Positions 18,199-30,758 are shown, counted from the first letter of the stretch. The stretch is DNA of 64,000 bases from Geobacillus zalihae NBRC 101842 (GCF_001544135.1 NZ_BCPV01000003.1:1-64000); one strand, 5' to 3'. The notes: a model not told the origin generated them from the letters alone. Numbers and translations: made by a program.

Positions 18199-21100
18199 CT
18201 AAAACAGCGACAGCTGGTTATGGTCTGGAAGCGAGTCAAGGCAGCCGCGGCTTTCTAGATACTCGAGCAGCGTTTTCGACAATTTGCCGCGCTGTTGCAA
18301 ATCCTCCTTCGACAAAAACTCGCCTTCCTCGCGGGCGCGCACGATCGCCTGCGCCACGTTCGTCCCAAGCCCCGGAATGGCGTTGAACGGCGGAATGAGA
18401 GAATTGCCGTCAATGACGAATTCCGTCGCCTGCGAGCGGTACAAATCGATATTTTTAAAGGAAAAGCCGCGCTCGCACATCTCTAAGGCCACCTCAAGAA
18501 CCGTGAGCAAGCTTTTTTCTTTCGCCGTCGCCTGAATGCCTTTGGCGTTGATTTCCTCAATCCGCTTGCGAATGGCGGCTGATCCTTTGATCATGGCGTC
18601 AAGATCAAAGTCCTCCGCCCGCACCGTAAAGTACGACGCGTAATACAAAAGCGGATGGTGCACCTTAAAGTAGGCGATGCGCACCGCCATTAACACGTAG
18701 GCGGCGGCGTGCGCTTTCGGGAACATGTACTTGATTTTTTTGCATGAATCGATGTACCACTCCGGCACGTCATGTTTGCGCATTTCTGCTTCAAACTCCG
18801 GCGTTAAGCCTTTTCCTTTGCGCACGGATTCCATGATTTTAAAAGCGAGCGACGGCTCGAGCCCGCGGTAAATCAAATAGACCATAATGTCGTCGCGGCA
18901 GCCGATGACTTCCGATAACGTACACGTGCCGTTTTGAATGAGCTCTTGCGCGTTGCCGAGCCACACATCGGTGCCGTGCGACAAGCCGGAAATTTGCACG
19001 AGTTCGGAAAACGTTTTTGGCCTTGTCTCTTCCAACATTTGCCGAACGAAGCGCGTGCCAAACTCCGGAATACCGATCGTGCCGACATTGCACATGATTT
19101 GCTCCGGCGTAACGCCAAGCGGCTCGGTGCTGCTGAAAATGCCCATCACATCCGGGTCGTCGGTCGGGATCGTTTTCGGATCGATGCCGCTTAAATCTTG
19201 CAGCATGCGAATGACCGTCGGATCGTCGTGCCCGAGAATATCGAGCTTCAACAAATTGTCGTGGATCGAATGGAAGTCGAAATGAGTCGTCCGCCATTCA
19301 GAGGACGTGTCATCGGCCGGATATTGAATCGGCGTAAAATCGTAAATTTCCATATAATCCGGGACGACGATGATGCCGCCCGGATGCTGCCCGGTCGTCC
19401 GCTTCACCCCGGTGCAGCCAGCCGCGAGCCGGTCGATTTCCGCGCCGCGCAGCTCTAAGTTATGGTCGCTCGCATACGCTTTGACAAATCCGTACGCCGT
19501 TTTGTCAGCGACCGTGCCAATCGTCCCGGCGCGGTAGACGTTGTCTTCGCCAAACAGCACTTTCGTATAGTTGTGGGCGCGCGGCTGGTATTCGCCGGAA
19601 AAGTTCAAGTCGATATCCGGCACTTTGTCGCCTTTAAAGCCGAGAAACGTCTCAAACGGGATGTCGTGCCCGTCTTTCTTGTATTTCGTTCCACATCGCG
19701 GGCAGTTTTTATCCGGCAAATCAAACCCTGAGCCGACTGAACCGTCGTTAAAGAACTCCGAATGCTTGCAGTTTGGGCAAACGTAATGCGGCGGCAGCGG
19801 ATTGACCTCGGTGATTTCCGTCATCGTCGCGACAAACGACGAGCCGACCGATCCGCGCGACCCGACAAGGTAGCCGTCATCGAGCGATTTTTTCACAAGC
19901 TTGTGCGAGATCAAATAAATGACGGCAAAGCCATGGCCGATGATGCTTTTTAGCTCCTTCTCAAGCCGCTCTTCAACAAGTTTCGGCAACGGGTCGCCGT
20001 AAATTTCCTTCGCCCGCCGGTAGCTCATTTCCCTGATTTCCTCGTCCGCCCCTTCAATGCGCGGCGTATACAGCTCATCTTTGATCGGCTTGACATCGCC
20101 GATTAACGAAGCGATTTTTTGCGTGTTGTCAACGACGATTTCCTTCGCTTTTTCCGGCCCTAAAAACGAGAAGCAGTCAAGCATTTCATTCGTCGTACGG
20201 AAATATACATCCGGCAGTTCATGGCGGTTGAGCGGATTCGCCCCGCCTTGCGAATGGATTAAGATTTTCCGGTAAATTTTATCTTCTGGGTTCAAGTAAT
20301 GGACGTTGCCAGTGGCGACAACCGGGATGTCAAGCTTCTCACCAAGGGCGACGATGCTGCGGATGATGTTTTTGATCATCTCTTCGTCTTTCACATAATC
20401 CATCTCGATGAGCGGCTTGTACACGTCCGGCGGATGCACTTCAAGAAAATCGTAAAAACGGGCGATGTCTTCGACTTCTTCCGGCGCCTTTTGGATCAAG
20501 TTGTCAAACAGCTCTCCTTTGTCGCAGCCCGAGCCGACAAGCAGGCCGTCGCGGTGCTTGACGAGCACGGAGCGCGGGATGCGCGGCACACGGTGAAAAT
20601 ATTGAATGTGCGACAATGACACAAGCTTGAACAAATTTTTCAATCCAGTCTCGTTTTGCGCCAACAGCGTCACATGGAACGGGCGCGCAAGCCGATAGGA
20701 CGCTTCGCTGTGCGTGCGGCTGTTTAATTCGTCATGAAACAGTATGCCGCGCTCTTCCGCTTCCTTCAACAGCCGCATAAGCAAATGCCCGGTCGCCTCC
20801 GCGTCGTAGATGGCGCGGTGATGCTGCGTCAATTCAATGTCAAATTTTTTGCACAATGTATTGAGCCGATGGTTTTTCAAATCCGGGTATAAAAAACGGG
20901 CCAGCTCGAGCGTATCGATGACTGGATTCGCGATTTTGCCGCGCCCCATGCGAGCGAGGCCCGCGTTTAAAAAACCGATGTCAAAGCTGGCGTTGTGGGC
21001 AACAAGCGTCGCATCGCCGGCCCAGTCAACAAAACGGGCTAGCACCTCGTCCGGCTTCGGGGCGTCTTTCACCATCTCATCGGTGATCCCAGTCAGCTCC

Positions 21101-22533
21101 ATCGTTGTCACTGACAACGGATGTCCAGGGTTGGCAAACGACATGAACCGGTCGATGATCTCGCCGTCTTTCACTTTCACCGCCGCCAGCTCAATGATCG
21201 TATTGTACACAGCCGACAGGCCCGTCGTCTCGACGTCAAAGACGACGTACGTTTCCTCCGAAAGACGGCGGTGCGTTTCATTGTAGGCGATCGGCACGCC
21301 ATCGTCGACGATGTTCGCCTCAAGGCCGTAAATGACCTTCATGCCGTGTTTTTTCGCCGCGCTGTAGGCCTCCGGAAACGACTGAACAACGGCATGGTCG
21401 GTGACGGCGATCGCCGGATGCCCCCATTTTTTCGCTTGCTCAATGAGTTTTGTCACCGAGGTGACCGCGTCCATTTGGCTCATCGGGGTATGCAAATGGA
21501 GCTCGACCCTCTTTTCCCCTTCCGGCGCCGTATCTTGCCGTTCGTTTGCGGCGATTTCGTTCAAATCGTTGGCGATGATGACCAAATCACGGACGAACGT
21601 ATCGTTTTGCACGCTGCCGCGCACTTTCACCCACATGCCTTTTTTGACGCCGCTCATGAGCTCGGCGTCCTCTTTGTCGCGCGAGAACATTTTGACTAAA
21701 ATCGAGTTCGTGTAATCTGTGATTTTCATGGTCAACAGCGTGCGGCCGCTTTTTAATTCGCTCACTTCGGCGTCAAATACATAGCCTTGCACAACGACGC
21801 GCCGCTCTTCTTCGACGATCGTTTCAAGCCGCCGCACCGGCTCCTCGTCGCGGATCGGATAGCCGATGACAAGCGGACCGGACGGCGGCGCAGACGCGGC
21901 CTTTTCTTCTTCCCTCGCTAAATCGGTCAGTACAGCAAGCGCTCGCTCTTCGTCCTCTTGCTGTTTTTGCGCCAAAAACTGTTCCATTTCTTGCTTGGAC
22001 GGCTCGACGCTGACGTCAAGCTGAAGGGGGGGGAACCCAAACGAAGCGTACACATCAGCGATTTTTTTGGCGAACCGCCGTTTGATCGCCAGCGCTTCCG
22101 CTTCATGGCGGGCAACGACAAGTAGCTTGTTTCCTTTCAGCTCGGGCGTCTGCCGGCTGAGCCAATCGACAAGCGGCGACATGCCTTCTTGCAGCTCGGC
22201 AAGGCAAAGCGGCCAATACGCCTGCACATCCGCCTCAGTTACGCGCGGCGCTTCGACCTCCATCGTATGGCGGACGGCGGCGATATGGCGGAACGCCGTC
22301 TGCAGTCGATCGGCAAACGTTTTGTATACATGAACCGGCAGCACGTTGTCGAACTGAAAATAAAAATGCCAGCTTTTCTCCTCTTTATCGATCACGACTT
22401 TGCGAATGGCTGCCTCACGAAAATGCGGCATCCATTCGTCCGACGTCATCTTCAACTGCTCAAGCAGGATGAGAAACCGCTCTTTTTGCTCTTTTGTCAC
22501 CATGACGTCCGTTTGTTCCCCTCTCAACATCAT
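18199..22533 (-). CDS. polC: DNA polymerase III alpha subunit, PolC type
   Basis: Essential replicative polymerase of low-G+C Firmicutes. 1444 residues: N-terminal region, OB domain (about 235-330), PHP domain beginning [17 protein letters not shown], an inserted DEDD 3'-5' proofreading exonuclease ([10 protein letters not shown], about 430), then resumption of PHP. The polymerase core has a CPNC/CPRC zinc site and catalytic [10 protein letters not shown], and the C-terminus is helix-hairpin-helix. The first of two ATGs is used; only AAAGAG lies nearby, and a later in-frame ATG (22503) is a weaker alternative. It follows proS after a terminator. Confidence 0.97.
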   Translation of the reverse strand: MMLRGEQTDVMVTKEQKERFLILLEQLKMTSDEWMPHFREAAIRKVVIDKEEKSWHFYFQFDNVLPVHVYKTFADRLQTAFRHIAAVRHTMEVEAPRVTEADVQAYWPLCLAELQEGMSPLVDWLSRQTPELKGNKLLVVARHEAEALAIKRRFAKKIADVYASFGFPPLQLDVSVEPSKQEMEQFLAQKQQEDEERALAVLTDLAREEEKAASAPPSGPLVIGYPIRDEEPVRRLETIVEEERRVVVQGYVFDAEVSELKSGRTLLTMKITDYTNSILVKMFSRDKEDAELMSGVKKGMWVKVRGSVQNDTFVRDLVIIANDLNEIAANERQDTAPEGEKRVELHLHTPMSQMDAVTSVTKLIEQAKKWGHPAIAVTDHAVVQSFPEAYSAAKKHGMKVIYGLEANIVDDGVPIAYNETHRRLSEETYVVFDVETTGLSAVYNTIIELAAVKVKDGEIIDRFMSFANPGHPLSVTTMELTGITDEMVKDAPKPDEVLARFVDWAGDATLVAHNASFDIGFLNAGLARMGRGKIANPVIDTLELARFLYPDLKNHRLNTLCKKFDIELTQHHRAIYDAEATGHLLMRLLKEAEERGILFHDELNSRTHSEASYRLARPFHVTLLAQNETGLKNLFKLVSLSHIQYFHRVPRIPRSVLVKHRDGLLVGSGCDKGELFDNLIQKAPEEVEDIARFYDFLEVHPPDVYKPLIEMDYVKDEEMIKNIIRSIVALGEKLDIPVVATGNVHYLNPEDKIYRKILIHSQGGANPLNRHELPDVYFRTTNEMLDCFSFLGPEKAKEIVVDNTQKIASLIGDVKPIKDELYTPRIEGADEEIREMSYRRAKEIYGDPLPKLVEERLEKELKSIIGHGFAVIYLISHKLVKKSLDDGYLVGSRGSVGSSFVATMTEITEVNPLPPHYVCPNCKHSEFFNDGSVGSGFDLPDKNCPRCGTKYKKDGHDIPFETFLGFKGDKVPDIDLNFSGEYQPRAHNYTKVLFGEDNVYRAGTIGTVADKTAYGFVKAYASDHNLELRGAEIDRLAAGCTGVKRTTGQHPGGIIVVPDYMEIYDFTPIQYPADDTSSEWRTTHFDFHSIHDNLLKLDILGHDDPTVIRMLQDLSGIDPKTIPTDDPDVMGIFSSTEPLGVTPEQIMCNVGTIGIPEFGTRFVRQMLEETRPKTFSELVQISGLSHGTDVWLGNAQELIQNGTCTLSEVIGCRDDIMVYLIYRGLEPSLAFKIMESVRKGKGLTPEFEAEMRKHDVPEWYIDSCKKIKYMFPKAHAAAYVLMAVRIAYFKVHHPLLYYASYFTVRAEDFDLDAMIKGSAAIRKRIEEINAKGIQATAKEKSLLTVLEVALEMCERGFSFKNIDLYRSQATEFVIDGNSLIPPFNAIPGLGTNVAQAIVRAREEGEFLSKEDLQQRGKLSKTLLEYLESRGCLDSLPDHNQLSLF

Positions 22534-22553
22534 TCTCTTTCTATATCATACCA

Positions 22554-22599
22554 TAACAAAAGCGCCGGCGAAAAAGACAGAATTCTTTTTCGCCAGCGC
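22554..22599 (-). terminator. Intrinsic terminator between proS and polC
   Basis: Minus strand 15-bp stem GCGCTGGCGAAAAAG / CTTTTTCGCCGGCGC (one G-T wobble), 8-nt loop, then TTTTGTT. It ends transcription coming from proS. A TATGAT immediately downstream may be the polC -10 element. Confidence 0.85.
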
Positions 22600-22605
22600 C
22601 GGCAC

Positions 22606-24309
22606 TCATGATTGAAGGAGACGGCGCGCAGTGTCGACAAGCTCGCTGACCGGCACATCGAACGTCTCGCCCGTTTTCCGCACTTTTACTTCCACAACGC
22701 CTTCGCCCGCTCGCTTGCCGACGGTGACGCGGAGCGGAATGCCGATCAAATCGCTGTCGGCAAACTTCACTCCGGCCCGTTCGGGGCGGTCGTCATACAA
22801 CACTTCAAACCCAGCCTGTCCGAGCTTTTCATACCACTCTTCCGCCAACGCGCGCTGTTCATCGCTTTTTGCGTTCGCTGTAAGCAAATGGATGTGAAAC
22901 GGTGCGACCGAAGCCGGCCACACAAGCCCGTGTTCGTCAGCAAACTGTTCGGCGATTGCGGCCACCAATCTTGATACGCCGATGCCGTAGCAACCCATGA
23001 TCATCGTCTGCGTTTGGCCGTTTTCATCCAAATAGACGGCGTTCATCGCTTCGCTGTATTTTGTCCCCAGCTTAAACACATGCCCGACTTCAATGCCGCG
23101 GGCAAAGCGGATCGTCCCTTTGCCATCTGGAGACGGGTCGCCTTCTTTTACGAAGCGCAAATCGGCGTATTGACTGACGGCAAAATCGCGGCCCGGGTTG
23201 ACTCCGATGTAATGGTATCCTTCCTCGTTCGCGCCGCAAACGCCGTTCGTGATGGCGGCGACAGCATGGTCCGCGATCACAGTGACGTCTTCGCTGACGC
23301 CGATCGGGCCGAGCGAACCGATTGGAGCGTTCATCACCCGCTCCGTTTCTTCCGGCGTCGCCAATTCGACGACCGTCGCGTCGAGCACGTTTTTCACCTT
23401 CACCTCGTTCGCTTCATGATCGCCGCGGACGAGAACGAGCACATAGCGGCCGTCCACATTGAACAAAAGCGATTTGATGCAGCGCTCCGGCGATATTTGT
23501 AAGTGCGAAGCGACTTCAGCGATCGTTTTTTGCCCCGGCGTCGCCACTTTTTTCAATTCGGCTGGCGGCTCATCGCTTTTTTCGTACGTCGCCACGACCG
23601 GCGCCATCTCGATGTTGGCGGCATAGTCAGACGCATCGGAGTAGGCGATCGTATCTTCGCCGATGTCAGATAACACCATAAACTCATGCGTATCTTTGCC
23701 GCCAATCGCCCCCGAGTCGGCGATGACGGCGCGGAAGTTCAATCCGCAGCGGCGGAAAATGTTCGCATACGCCTCATACATGTTGTTGTACGTTTCATCC
23801 AAGCTTTCTTTCGACGTATGGAACGAGTAGGCGTCTTTCATCATGAACTCGCGGCCGCGCAACAGCCCAAAACGCGGACGCTTTTCATCGCGGAATTTCG
23901 TTTGGATTTGATACAAGACAAGCGGCAGCCGCTTGTACGTTTTCACCTCGTCGCGGACGATCGCCGTGATCATTTCCTCATGCGTCGGCCCGAGGGCGAA
24001 ATCGCGCTCGTGCCGGTCTTTTAAGCGCATCAGCTCCGGCCCGTACGAGTACCAGCGGCCGGACTGCTGCCAAAGCTCAGCTGGCTGCAAGGCCGGCATG
24101 AAGAGCTCCATCGCTCCAATTCGGTTCATTTCCTCGCGAATGATGGCTTCCACTTTTTGCAAAACACGCTGCCCAAGCGGCAAAAACGTATAGACGCCGC
24201 TTGCGCTTTGACGAATGAAGCCGGCCCGCAGCAGGAGCTGATGGCTTTTCACTTCCGCATCCGCCGGCACTTCACGCAACGTCGGAATAAATGCTTGACT
24301 TTGTCTCAT
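22606..24309 (-). CDS. proS: Prolyl-tRNA synthetase
   Basis: Class II aminoacyl-tRNA synthetase of the bacterial type. 567 residues: motif 2 region [18 protein letters not shown], an inserted YbaK-like editing domain (about 225-395, with [14 protein letters not shown]), motif 3 [14 protein letters not shown] and a C-terminal anticodon-binding domain. ATG with GAGGTGG 7 nt upstream. It lies 23 nt after rasP, as in B. subtilis. Confidence 0.98.
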   Translation of the reverse strand: MRQSQAFIPTLREVPADAEVKSHQLLLRAGFIRQSASGVYTFLPLGQRVLQKVEAIIREEMNRIGAMELFMPALQPAELWQQSGRWYSYGPELMRLKDRHERDFALGPTHEEMITAIVRDEVKTYKRLPLVLYQIQTKFRDEKRPRFGLLRGREFMMKDAYSFHTSKESLDETYNNMYEAYANIFRRCGLNFRAVIADSGAIGGKDTHEFMVLSDIGEDTIAYSDASDYAANIEMAPVVATYEKSDEPPAELKKVATPGQKTIAEVASHLQISPERCIKSLLFNVDGRYVLVLVRGDHEANEVKVKNVLDATVVELATPEETERVMNAPIGSLGPIGVSEDVTVIADHAVAAITNGVCGANEEGYHYIGVNPGRDFAVSQYADLRFVKEGDPSPDGKGTIRFARGIEVGHVFKLGTKYSEAMNAVYLDENGQTQTMIMGCYGIGVSRLVAAIAEQFADEHGLVWPASVAPFHIHLLTANAKSDEQRALAEEWYEKLGQAGFEVLYDDRPERAGVKFADSDLIGIPLRVTVGKRAGEGVVEVKVRKTGETFDVPVSELVDTARRLLQS

Positions 24310-24332
24310 CCATTAGCCACCTCGTTTTCTCT

Positions 24333-25586
24333 CTATAGGAAAAATTTTTGAATGTCATTCCATGTCACCACAAGCATCAGCAACATCAGCAAGGCAAAGC
24401 CGATAAAATGAACCATTCCTTCTTTTTGCCGGTCGACCGGCTTGCCGCGCACCGCTTCAATGGCGAAAAAGAGGAGCCGCCCGCCGTCTAGCGCCGGCAA
24501 TGGCAACAAGTTGACAATCCCCAGGTTGATGCTTAAAATCGCGCCCCATTTCATCAAGTAGTAGATCCCAGACTCCGCCACTTTGCCGGTCGATACAGCG
24601 ATGCCGACCGGTCCGGACAGCATGTCAAGCTGAAACTGGCCGGTGATCAATTGGCCGAGCCCCGTTACAATTTCCCGCGTCCAGTAATACGTCTCAACCA
24701 GCCCCTGCTTGATCGAGCCCAACACCGATTTTTCCATCGGCTGATAGACGCCGATCAAGCCGATCGTCTCCCCTTGCACCGTTTTCGCCTCCGGAGTGAC
24801 CGTCACACTCCGTTCTTTCCCATTCCGCTCAATTTGAAACTGAAGCGGTTCTCCCGGATGGGCGCGAATCGTGTTGACGATTTCCGTCCATGTTTCCATC
24901 CGTTCGCCGTTAATGGCGATCACTTTATCCCCTTGCTTCAAGCCGGCGGCGCGCGCCGCTCCTTCCGGCGTCAGCTCGCCGATCACCGGCTTGTCGACCG
25001 GATAGCCTTGCAAAAGACCGATGATGATAAAGACAACGAGCGACAAGAGAAAGTTGGCGAGCGGTCCGGCCAAAATCGTCATCGTTCGCTGCCCGAGCGT
25101 TTTTGCCGCAAATTGGCGATGGTACGGAGCAATTTGAATCTCTTGGCGGTCGACGACGAAAAACGCCGGCTCCTTGACCGTAAACCGCTCGAACCGCTCG
25201 CCGTCCGTATAGCCGGTCACATACATGCCATGCTCTAAATCGGCCTCTTCCACTTCCACTACGCGGATATTCGGATAATCGTCCTTATGGTTGAGGACGA
25301 TTTTTTCCACTTGGCCGCTCTCATCAAGCAAAAGACCGACGACTTGCCCACGCTTCAATTCAATCGTCTCCGGGTCTTCACCGGCCATGCGGACGAAGCC
25401 GCCAAGCGGGAGCAGGCGGATCGTGTACACCGTTTCGTTTTTCTTGAACGAAAACACTTTCGGCCCGAAGCCGATGGCAAATTCGCGGCACAAAATGCCG
25501 GCCCGTTTTGCTAGCAGCAAGTGGCCGAGCTCGTGAAAAAAGACGAGGGCACCAAAGACGACGATAAATGAAATGATCGATTCCAA
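24333..25586 (-). CDS. rasP: Site-2 intramembrane zinc protease RasP/RseP
   Basis: Cleaves membrane substrates within the bilayer; in B. subtilis it trims anti-sigma factor RsiW and signal peptides. 417 residues: N-terminal membrane helix carrying HELGH (18-22), further helices, a PDZ domain (about 200-270, AAGLKQGDKVIAINGE) and the second ligand motif LPALDGG in a C-terminal helix. A GTG at 25598 overlaps the ribosome site itself; TTG 25586 is 8 nt from AGGTGG and is preferred. It forms a tight run with dxr and proS. Confidence 0.95.
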   Translation of the reverse strand: MESIISFIVVFGALVFFHELGHLLLAKRAGILCREFAIGFGPKVFSFKKNETVYTIRLLPLGGFVRMAGEDPETIELKRGQVVGLLLDESGQVEKIVLNHKDDYPNIRVVEVEEADLEHGMYVTGYTDGERFERFTVKEPAFFVVDRQEIQIAPYHRQFAAKTLGQRTMTILAGPLANFLLSLVVFIIIGLLQGYPVDKPVIGELTPEGAARAAGLKQGDKVIAINGERMETWTEIVNTIRAHPGEPLQFQIERNGKERSVTVTPEAKTVQGETIGLIGVYQPMEKSVLGSIKQGLVETYYWTREIVTGLGQLITGQFQLDMLSGPVGIAVSTGKVAESGIYYLMKWGAILSINLGIVNLLPLPALDGGRLLFFAIEAVRGKPVDRQKEGMVHFIGFALLMLLMLVVTWNDIQKFFL

Positions 25587-25600
25587 CGTTTCAACCACCT

Positions 25601-26749
25601 TTATGATAGTAGTGAGCGGACGTAGGCGCGCGCGTCCGCATCGATTTCACGAATGTCCTCAAGCTGCGGATTGCTCACTGGCCGATGGCGCTCGAGCGCG
25701 CGTTCAATCCACTCCTCGATGGCCAAAAACGGTATGCGCCCGGCTAAAAACGCCGCCACCGCCTCCTCATTGGCCGCATTCAACACCGTCGGCAGCGAGC
25801 CGCCGCGCTTGCCAGCCTCATAGGCGAGACGCAAACAGCGATAGCGGTCGAAATCAACCGGGGCGAAATGGAGCGCCCCAAGCGAGATGAAATCAAGCGG
25901 CTTGGCGGATGGGAGCGGCAACCGCTTTGGATACGCAAGCGCATATTGGATCGGAACGCGCATATCCGGCGTTCCAAGCTGCGCCAATACACTTGTGTCA
26001 CGGAACTGAACGAGCGAATGGATGATGCTTTCTCGATGCAAAACAACCTCAATCCGCTCATACGGCAGCCCGAACAGCCAATGAGCCTCAATGACCTCAA
26101 ATCCTTTATTCATCATGGTCGCCGAATCAATCGTAATTTTTGCCCCCATCGACCAGTTCGGATGGCAAAGCGCCTCCTCAACCGTCACATGAGCGAGCTC
26201 TCGGCGCGTCTTGTCGCGGAAGCTGCCGCCGGATGCGGTCAGAATGAGTTTGTCAACGTGTTCCATCCTTTCCCCTTGCAGACATTGAAAAATGGCGGAA
26301 TGTTCACTGTCAACTGGCAACAGCGGCACACCGCGCCGCTTGGCTGCAGCCATGACGAGATGTCCGGCGACAACGAGCGTCTCTTTGTTGGCGAGGGCGA
26401 TCGCTTTTCCCGCTTCAATCGCCTTCAGCGTCGGCACAAGGCCGACGCTGCCGACGACAGCGGTGACGACAACATCGGCTTGTGGGCAAACGGCTGCTTC
26501 AATCAATCCTTCCTCTCCGTACACGATCGTCGTCCGCCCGCGGTACTCGCGATAAAGAACTTTATACGCATCACGGTCAGCGACGGCGACAAGACTTGGG
26601 GAAAATTCAGCGATCAGCCGCCTCGCCGCCTCGATATTTTTCCCGACCGATGCGGCGGCCAAGCGGAATTCGTCCGGATGGGCGCGGATGACATCGAGCG
26701 TCTGTGTGCCGATCGATCCGCTCGCCCCTAATATACTAATATATTTCAA
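25601..26749 (-). CDS. dxr: 1-deoxy-D-xylulose 5-phosphate reductoisomerase
   Basis: Second step of the MEP isoprenoid pathway, NADPH-dependent. 382 residues: N-terminal [14 protein letters not shown] nucleotide site, [24 protein letters not shown] metal/substrate site, [11 protein letters not shown] and a C-terminal helical domain. A GTG at 26758 abuts the AGGAG; TTG 26749 is 8 nt away and gives [11 protein letters not shown], the family start, so it is preferred. It supplies precursors for the undecaprenyl diphosphate made by UppS two genes upstream. Confidence 0.96.
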   Translation of the reverse strand: MKYISILGASGSIGTQTLDVIRAHPDEFRLAAASVGKNIEAARRLIAEFSPSLVAVADRDAYKVLYREYRGRTTIVYGEEGLIEAAVCPQADVVVTAVVGSVGLVPTLKAIEAGKAIALANKETLVVAGHLVMAAAKRRGVPLLPVDSEHSAIFQCLQGERMEHVDKLILTASGGSFRDKTRRELAHVTVEEALCHPNWSMGAKITIDSATMMNKGFEVIEAHWLFGLPYERIEVVLHRESIIHSLVQFRDTSVLAQLGTPDMRVPIQYALAYPKRLPLPSAKPLDFISLGALHFAPVDFDRYRCLRLAYEAGKRGGSLPTVLNAANEEAVAAFLAGRIPFLAIEEWIERALERHRPVSNPQLEDIREIDADARAYVRSLLS

Positions 26750-26769
26750 TCGTTTCACTCCTCACCCGC

Positions 26770-27564
26770 TTATCGTGCGATTTCAAGCAATATGTACAAT
26801 ATCGGCAGCACGAACAGCAAGCTGTCAAACCGGTCTAAAATGCCGCCATGTCCCGGCAAAATCGCCCCGGAATCTTTGACGCCGTAATGGCGCTTAAATG
26901 CCGATTCGATCAAATCGCCGAGCTGACCGAACACCGACAGCAGCAGCGCGACGCCAAGCGCGGCCGCCAAACTGCCAAACGGCGCCGCCGCCCACTCGTA
27001 AATCGCGGCGACAACAGCCGCGGAAGCGATGCCGCCGATGGCGCCTTCCACCGTTTTTTTTGGGCTGATCTCCGGCCATAGCTTGCGCCGGCCAAACGCG
27101 CGGCCAAAGAAATACGCCCCAATGTCAGTCGCCCAAATGACAAACAAGGCATAAACGAAGTACACGAACCCAACCAAACGAACAGCGCCGAAACAGAAAA
27201 ACCCTACGCCGACATAGACGACCGCCAAAACGACAAACGCCGCCTCATCGAACGAGAGCGCATTTTTCGTCACGACCGTACCGACAAGCAACAAAAAAGC
27301 CAAAGCGGCGAGCACGCCAAATTTGGCGGTCCCAGACGCCAACCACTCGCCGCCGTAACGGGCGGGAACGAGCAACAGCCAAAGGGCGATCAATCCAGCC
27401 GCCCCGACAAACGACAACGGGTGCATCCCTTTCATCCGCAACAATTCAAACAGCCCAATCGTGGCCAATATATATGTTACTATTATAAACGGAAATCCGC
27501 CAAAAATAACAATCGGCAAAAAGAGCGCCGCCGCTATGACTCCGGTGATGATTCGCTGCTTCAT
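26770..27564 (-). CDS. cdsA: Phosphatidate cytidylyltransferase (CDP-DAG synthase)
   Basis: Makes CDP-diacylglycerol for phospholipid synthesis. 264 residues with about eight membrane helices. The C-terminal CDS signature includes SPKKTVEGAIGG and GDLIESAFKRHYGVKDSG, followed by LPGHGGILDRFDSL. The ATG overlaps the uppS stop (ATGA), with AGGAG upstream, so the two are coupled. Codons before this ATG belong to the uppS region and are not used. Confidence 0.96.
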   Translation of the reverse strand: MKQRIITGVIAAALFLPIVIFGGFPFIIVTYILATIGLFELLRMKGMHPLSFVGAAGLIALWLLLVPARYGGEWLASGTAKFGVLAALAFLLLVGTVVTKNALSFDEAAFVVLAVVYVGVGFFCFGAVRLVGFVYFVYALFVIWATDIGAYFFGRAFGRRKLWPEISPKKTVEGAIGGIASAAVVAAIYEWAAAPFGSLAAALGVALLLSVFGQLGDLIESAFKRHYGVKDSGAILPGHGGILDRFDSLLFVLPILYILLEIAR

Positions 27565-28334
27565 CGCGCTGACACTCCTCCAAATCGGCGGTCGCGCCGC
27601 TGGTAAGCGGCAATCGCCTCTAAGAAATGTTGCTCCGTAAAATCCGGCCATAAGACATCCGTAAACCAAAGTTCCGTATACGCCAACTGCCAAAGCATGA
27701 AATTGCTCAAGCGAATCTCCCCGCTCGTACGGATGAGCAAGTCAGGGTCAGCGAGCCCGCTCGTCATCAAGTACGAGGAAATGAGCGGCTCGGTGATGTC
27801 TTCCGGCGCGAGCATCCCGCGTTCGACGTCTTTGGCGATCTGCTTTACGGCGGCAGCGATTTCCGCCCGGCTTCCATAATTAAGGGCAAAGTTTAACACA
27901 AGGCCGGTGTTGCCGCTTGTTTCCTTCACGGCTTTCTCGACCGCCCGGCGCGTATGATCGGGCAGCGCCTCCGTATGACCGATCACTTGGACTTTGACAT
28001 TTTCGGCGACGAGCTCGGGAAGAAACGTCGTCAAAAACTGTTCCGGCAGCTTCATCAAATAATCGACTTCACTTTTCGGACGTTTCCAGTTTTCTGTCGA
28101 AAACGCGTAAAGCGACAAAATCTGAATCCCCAGCTCATTCGCAAAACGAGTGATTTTGCGCACAACTTGCATGCCTTCGTAATGGCCGGCCGCCCTCGGC
28201 AGCGCCCGCTTTTTCGCCCATCTCCCGTTTCCGTCCATAATGATGGCGACGTGGTTCGGCATCGGATGCCTGAGCACCTCTTCTTTCGTCACCGGGACGT
28301 CTTTCTCTTTTGTTTTTCGCATTTTATTGAACAT
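27561..28334 (-). CDS. uppS: Undecaprenyl diphosphate synthase
   Basis: cis-prenyltransferase that builds the C55 lipid carrier for peptidoglycan and teichoic acids. 257 residues: catalytic Asp34 in MDGNGRWA, SLYAFSTENWKRP, and the C-terminal TSGEIRLSNFMLWQ(L)AYTE motif. ATG with GGAGG 6 nt upstream. It leads a uppS-cdsA-dxr-rasP-proS transcription unit whose promoter overlaps the frr terminator. Confidence 0.97.
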   Translation of the reverse strand: MFNKMRKTKEKDVPVTKEEVLRHPMPNHVAIIMDGNGRWAKKRALPRAAGHYEGMQVVRKITRFANELGIQILSLYAFSTENWKRPKSEVDYLMKLPEQFLTTFLPELVAENVKVQVIGHTEALPDHTRRAVEKAVKETSGNTGLVLNFALNYGSRAEIAAAVKQIAKDVERGMLAPEDITEPLISSYLMTSGLADPDLLIRTSGEIRLSNFMLWQLAYTELWFTDVLWPDFTEQHFLEAIAAYQRRDRRFGGVSAR

Positions 28335-28366
28335 ACGAGTCCTCCGGGATCGTGTTTTGCCTTTCC

Positions 28367-28375
28367 ATTATAGCA
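28367..28375 (-). promoter_or_regulatory. Putative extended -10 promoter of uppS
   Basis: Minus strand TGCTATAAT directly after the T run of the frr terminator. The extended TGn-TATAAT element partly compensates for a poor -35 region. It lies about 33 nt before the uppS start. Confidence 0.5.
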
Positions 28376-28402
28376 AAAAAACCCTCCATCAACATAGAGG
28401 GT
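28375..28402 (-). terminator. Intrinsic terminator after frr
   Basis: Minus strand ACCCTC / GAGGGT stem with a 10-nt loop and a run of T6-7, 15 nt after the frr stop. Confidence 0.85.
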
Positions 28403-28416
28403 TTGCATCGTTTTGC

Positions 28417-28974
28417 CTATACTTCCATCACTTCTTTTTCTTTTTCTTTTGTGATGGCGTCAATTTTGGCGATGTGGTCATCGGTCAGCTTTTGCACTTC
28501 GTCCGTGTAGCTGCGGAGCTCATCTTCCGTAATCTCGCCGTTTTTCTCGAGCTTTTTCAATTCATCGTTCGCATCGCGGCGGATGTTGCGCACCGCGACT
28601 TTCGCGTCTTCTGAATACTTTTTGACAAGCTTCGCGAGCTCGCGGCGCCGTTCCTCGGTGAGCGGCGGAATGACAAGACGAATGACGGATCCATCATTCG
28701 ATGGCGTCAGCCCTAAATCCGATGCTAAAATCGCTTTTTCCATTTCTTTAATGGCCGATTTGTCGTACGGCTGAATGACAAGCAGCCGCGCTTCCGGCAC
28801 GCTGATGGAGGCCAGTTGGTTGATTGGCGTCGGCACGCCGTAATAGTCAACGGTTACTTTCTCAAGCAGCCCTGCGTTCGCCCGTCCGGCGCGAATGCTT
28901 GCCAGCTCGCGGGTGAACGCTTGCACCGCTTTATCCATCTTTTCTTTCGCCTGTTGGATCACTTGCTTTGCCAT
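28417..28974 (-). CDS. frr: Ribosome recycling factor
   Basis: Splits post-termination ribosomes together with EF-G. 185 residues: [38 protein letters not shown], and the [19 protein letters not shown] helix. Two consecutive ATGs follow AGGGGG; the first overlaps the pyrH stop by one base, the second (28974) gives the family length and 8-nt spacing. It is coupled to pyrH. Confidence 0.97.
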   Translation of the reverse strand: MAKQVIQQAKEKMDKAVQAFTRELASIRAGRANAGLLEKVTVDYYGVPTPINQLASISVPEARLLVIQPYDKSAIKEMEKAILASDLGLTPSNDGSVIRLVIPPLTEERRRELAKLVKKYSEDAKVAVRNIRRDANDELKKLEKNGEITEDELRSYTDEVQKLTDDHIAKIDAITKEKEKEVMEV

Positions 28975-28976
28975 CA

Positions 28977-29720
<744 letters not shown>

Positions 29721-29726
29721 TCACTT

Positions 29727-29759
29727 TGAAAAACAGGGAACACGCGCGTGTTCCCTGTT
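29727..29759 (-). terminator. Intrinsic terminator between tsf and pyrH
   Basis: Perfect 28-bp palindrome (29732-29759: AACAGGGAACACGC and its complement), followed on the minus strand by TTTC. The stem is very strong, so pyrH-frr expression needs read-through or its own promoter. Confidence 0.75.
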
Positions 29760-29767
29760 GCGGTCCG

Positions 29768-30652
29768 TCATTGTTTTCTGACTTGGCTCATGACTTCTTC
29801 TGCAAAATTGTCTTGGCGTTTTTCGAGCCCTTCGCCGACTTCGTAACGGATGAACTGCTTGACTGTTGCTCCGTTCGATTCGACGTATTGGCGCACCGTC
29901 ACATCCGGGTTTTTCACGAACGCTTGCTCGAGCAGGCAGACGTCTTCGTAAAACTTGTTCAGCCGGCCTTCGACCATTTTTTCAACGATTTTCTCCGGCT
30001 TGCCTTCGTTTAAGGCTTGCTGCTTCAACACTTCACGCTTATGCGCAATCTCTTCCTGCGGCACGTCGTCGCGCGAGACGTATTTCGGATGAAGTGCGGC
30101 AATGTGCATGGCCACATCTTTGGCGACGTCTTCGCTCGCATTGCCGGCTAATAACGTTAATACGCCGATGCGCCCGCCCATGTGCAAGTACGCACCGAAC
30201 GTTTCGCCGTCCGCTTTATTGACGACGGCAAAGCGGCGAAGCGTAATTTTTTCACCAATTTTGGCGATCGCTTCGTTGATGTAGTCTTGGACGGTCGAGC
30301 CGTTGTCCATCGTTTGACCGAGCGCTTCATCAAGCGAAGCCGGCTTTTGTTTCAGCAAGTGGGCGGCCAGCTCTTTGACAAGCGTTTGGAATGCTTCGTT
30401 TTTCGCAACGAAGTCCGTTTCCGAGTTCACTTCCAAAATGACGGCGGTATTGCCTTCCACCGCAATGTACGCCATCCCTTCGGCCGCGATGCGGTCCGCT
30501 TTTTTCGCCGCTTTGGCAATTCCTTTTTCGCGCAGCCAGTCGATCGCTTTCTCCATGTCACCATTTGTTTCGGTGAGCGCCTTTTTGCAGTCCATCATGC
30601 CTGCGCCTGTTTTTTCGCGCAGTTCTTTCACCATTTGTGCTGTAATCGCCAT
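29768..30652 (-). CDS. tsf: Elongation factor Ts
   Basis: Nucleotide exchange factor for EF-Tu. 294 residues: N-terminal UBA-like domain with [18 protein letters not shown], then the core with [14 protein letters not shown] and RRFAVVNK. The C-terminal module ends in [13 protein letters not shown] with GGAGGA about 7 nt upstream. It follows rpsB after a terminator, so levels of S2 and EF-Ts can differ. Confidence 0.98.
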   Translation of the reverse strand: MAITAQMVKELREKTGAGMMDCKKALTETNGDMEKAIDWLREKGIAKAAKKADRIAAEGMAYIAVEGNTAVILEVNSETDFVAKNEAFQTLVKELAAHLLKQKPASLDEALGQTMDNGSTVQDYINEAIAKIGEKITLRRFAVVNKADGETFGAYLHMGGRIGVLTLLAGNASEDVAKDVAMHIAALHPKYVSRDDVPQEEIAHKREVLKQQALNEGKPEKIVEKMVEGRLNKFYEDVCLLEQAFVKNPDVTVRQYVESNGATVKQFIRYEVGEGLEKRQDNFAEEVMSQVRKQ

Positions 30653-30758
30653 AAAAAAATCCTCCTTCTCATTGTCCCGTATATGTATCGGTGCCGGCAG
30701 CGGCTTCCCGTTTTGCCCTTATTCGTTAGTATAGCCAAAAGTTGCTCATTTCTGTCTC

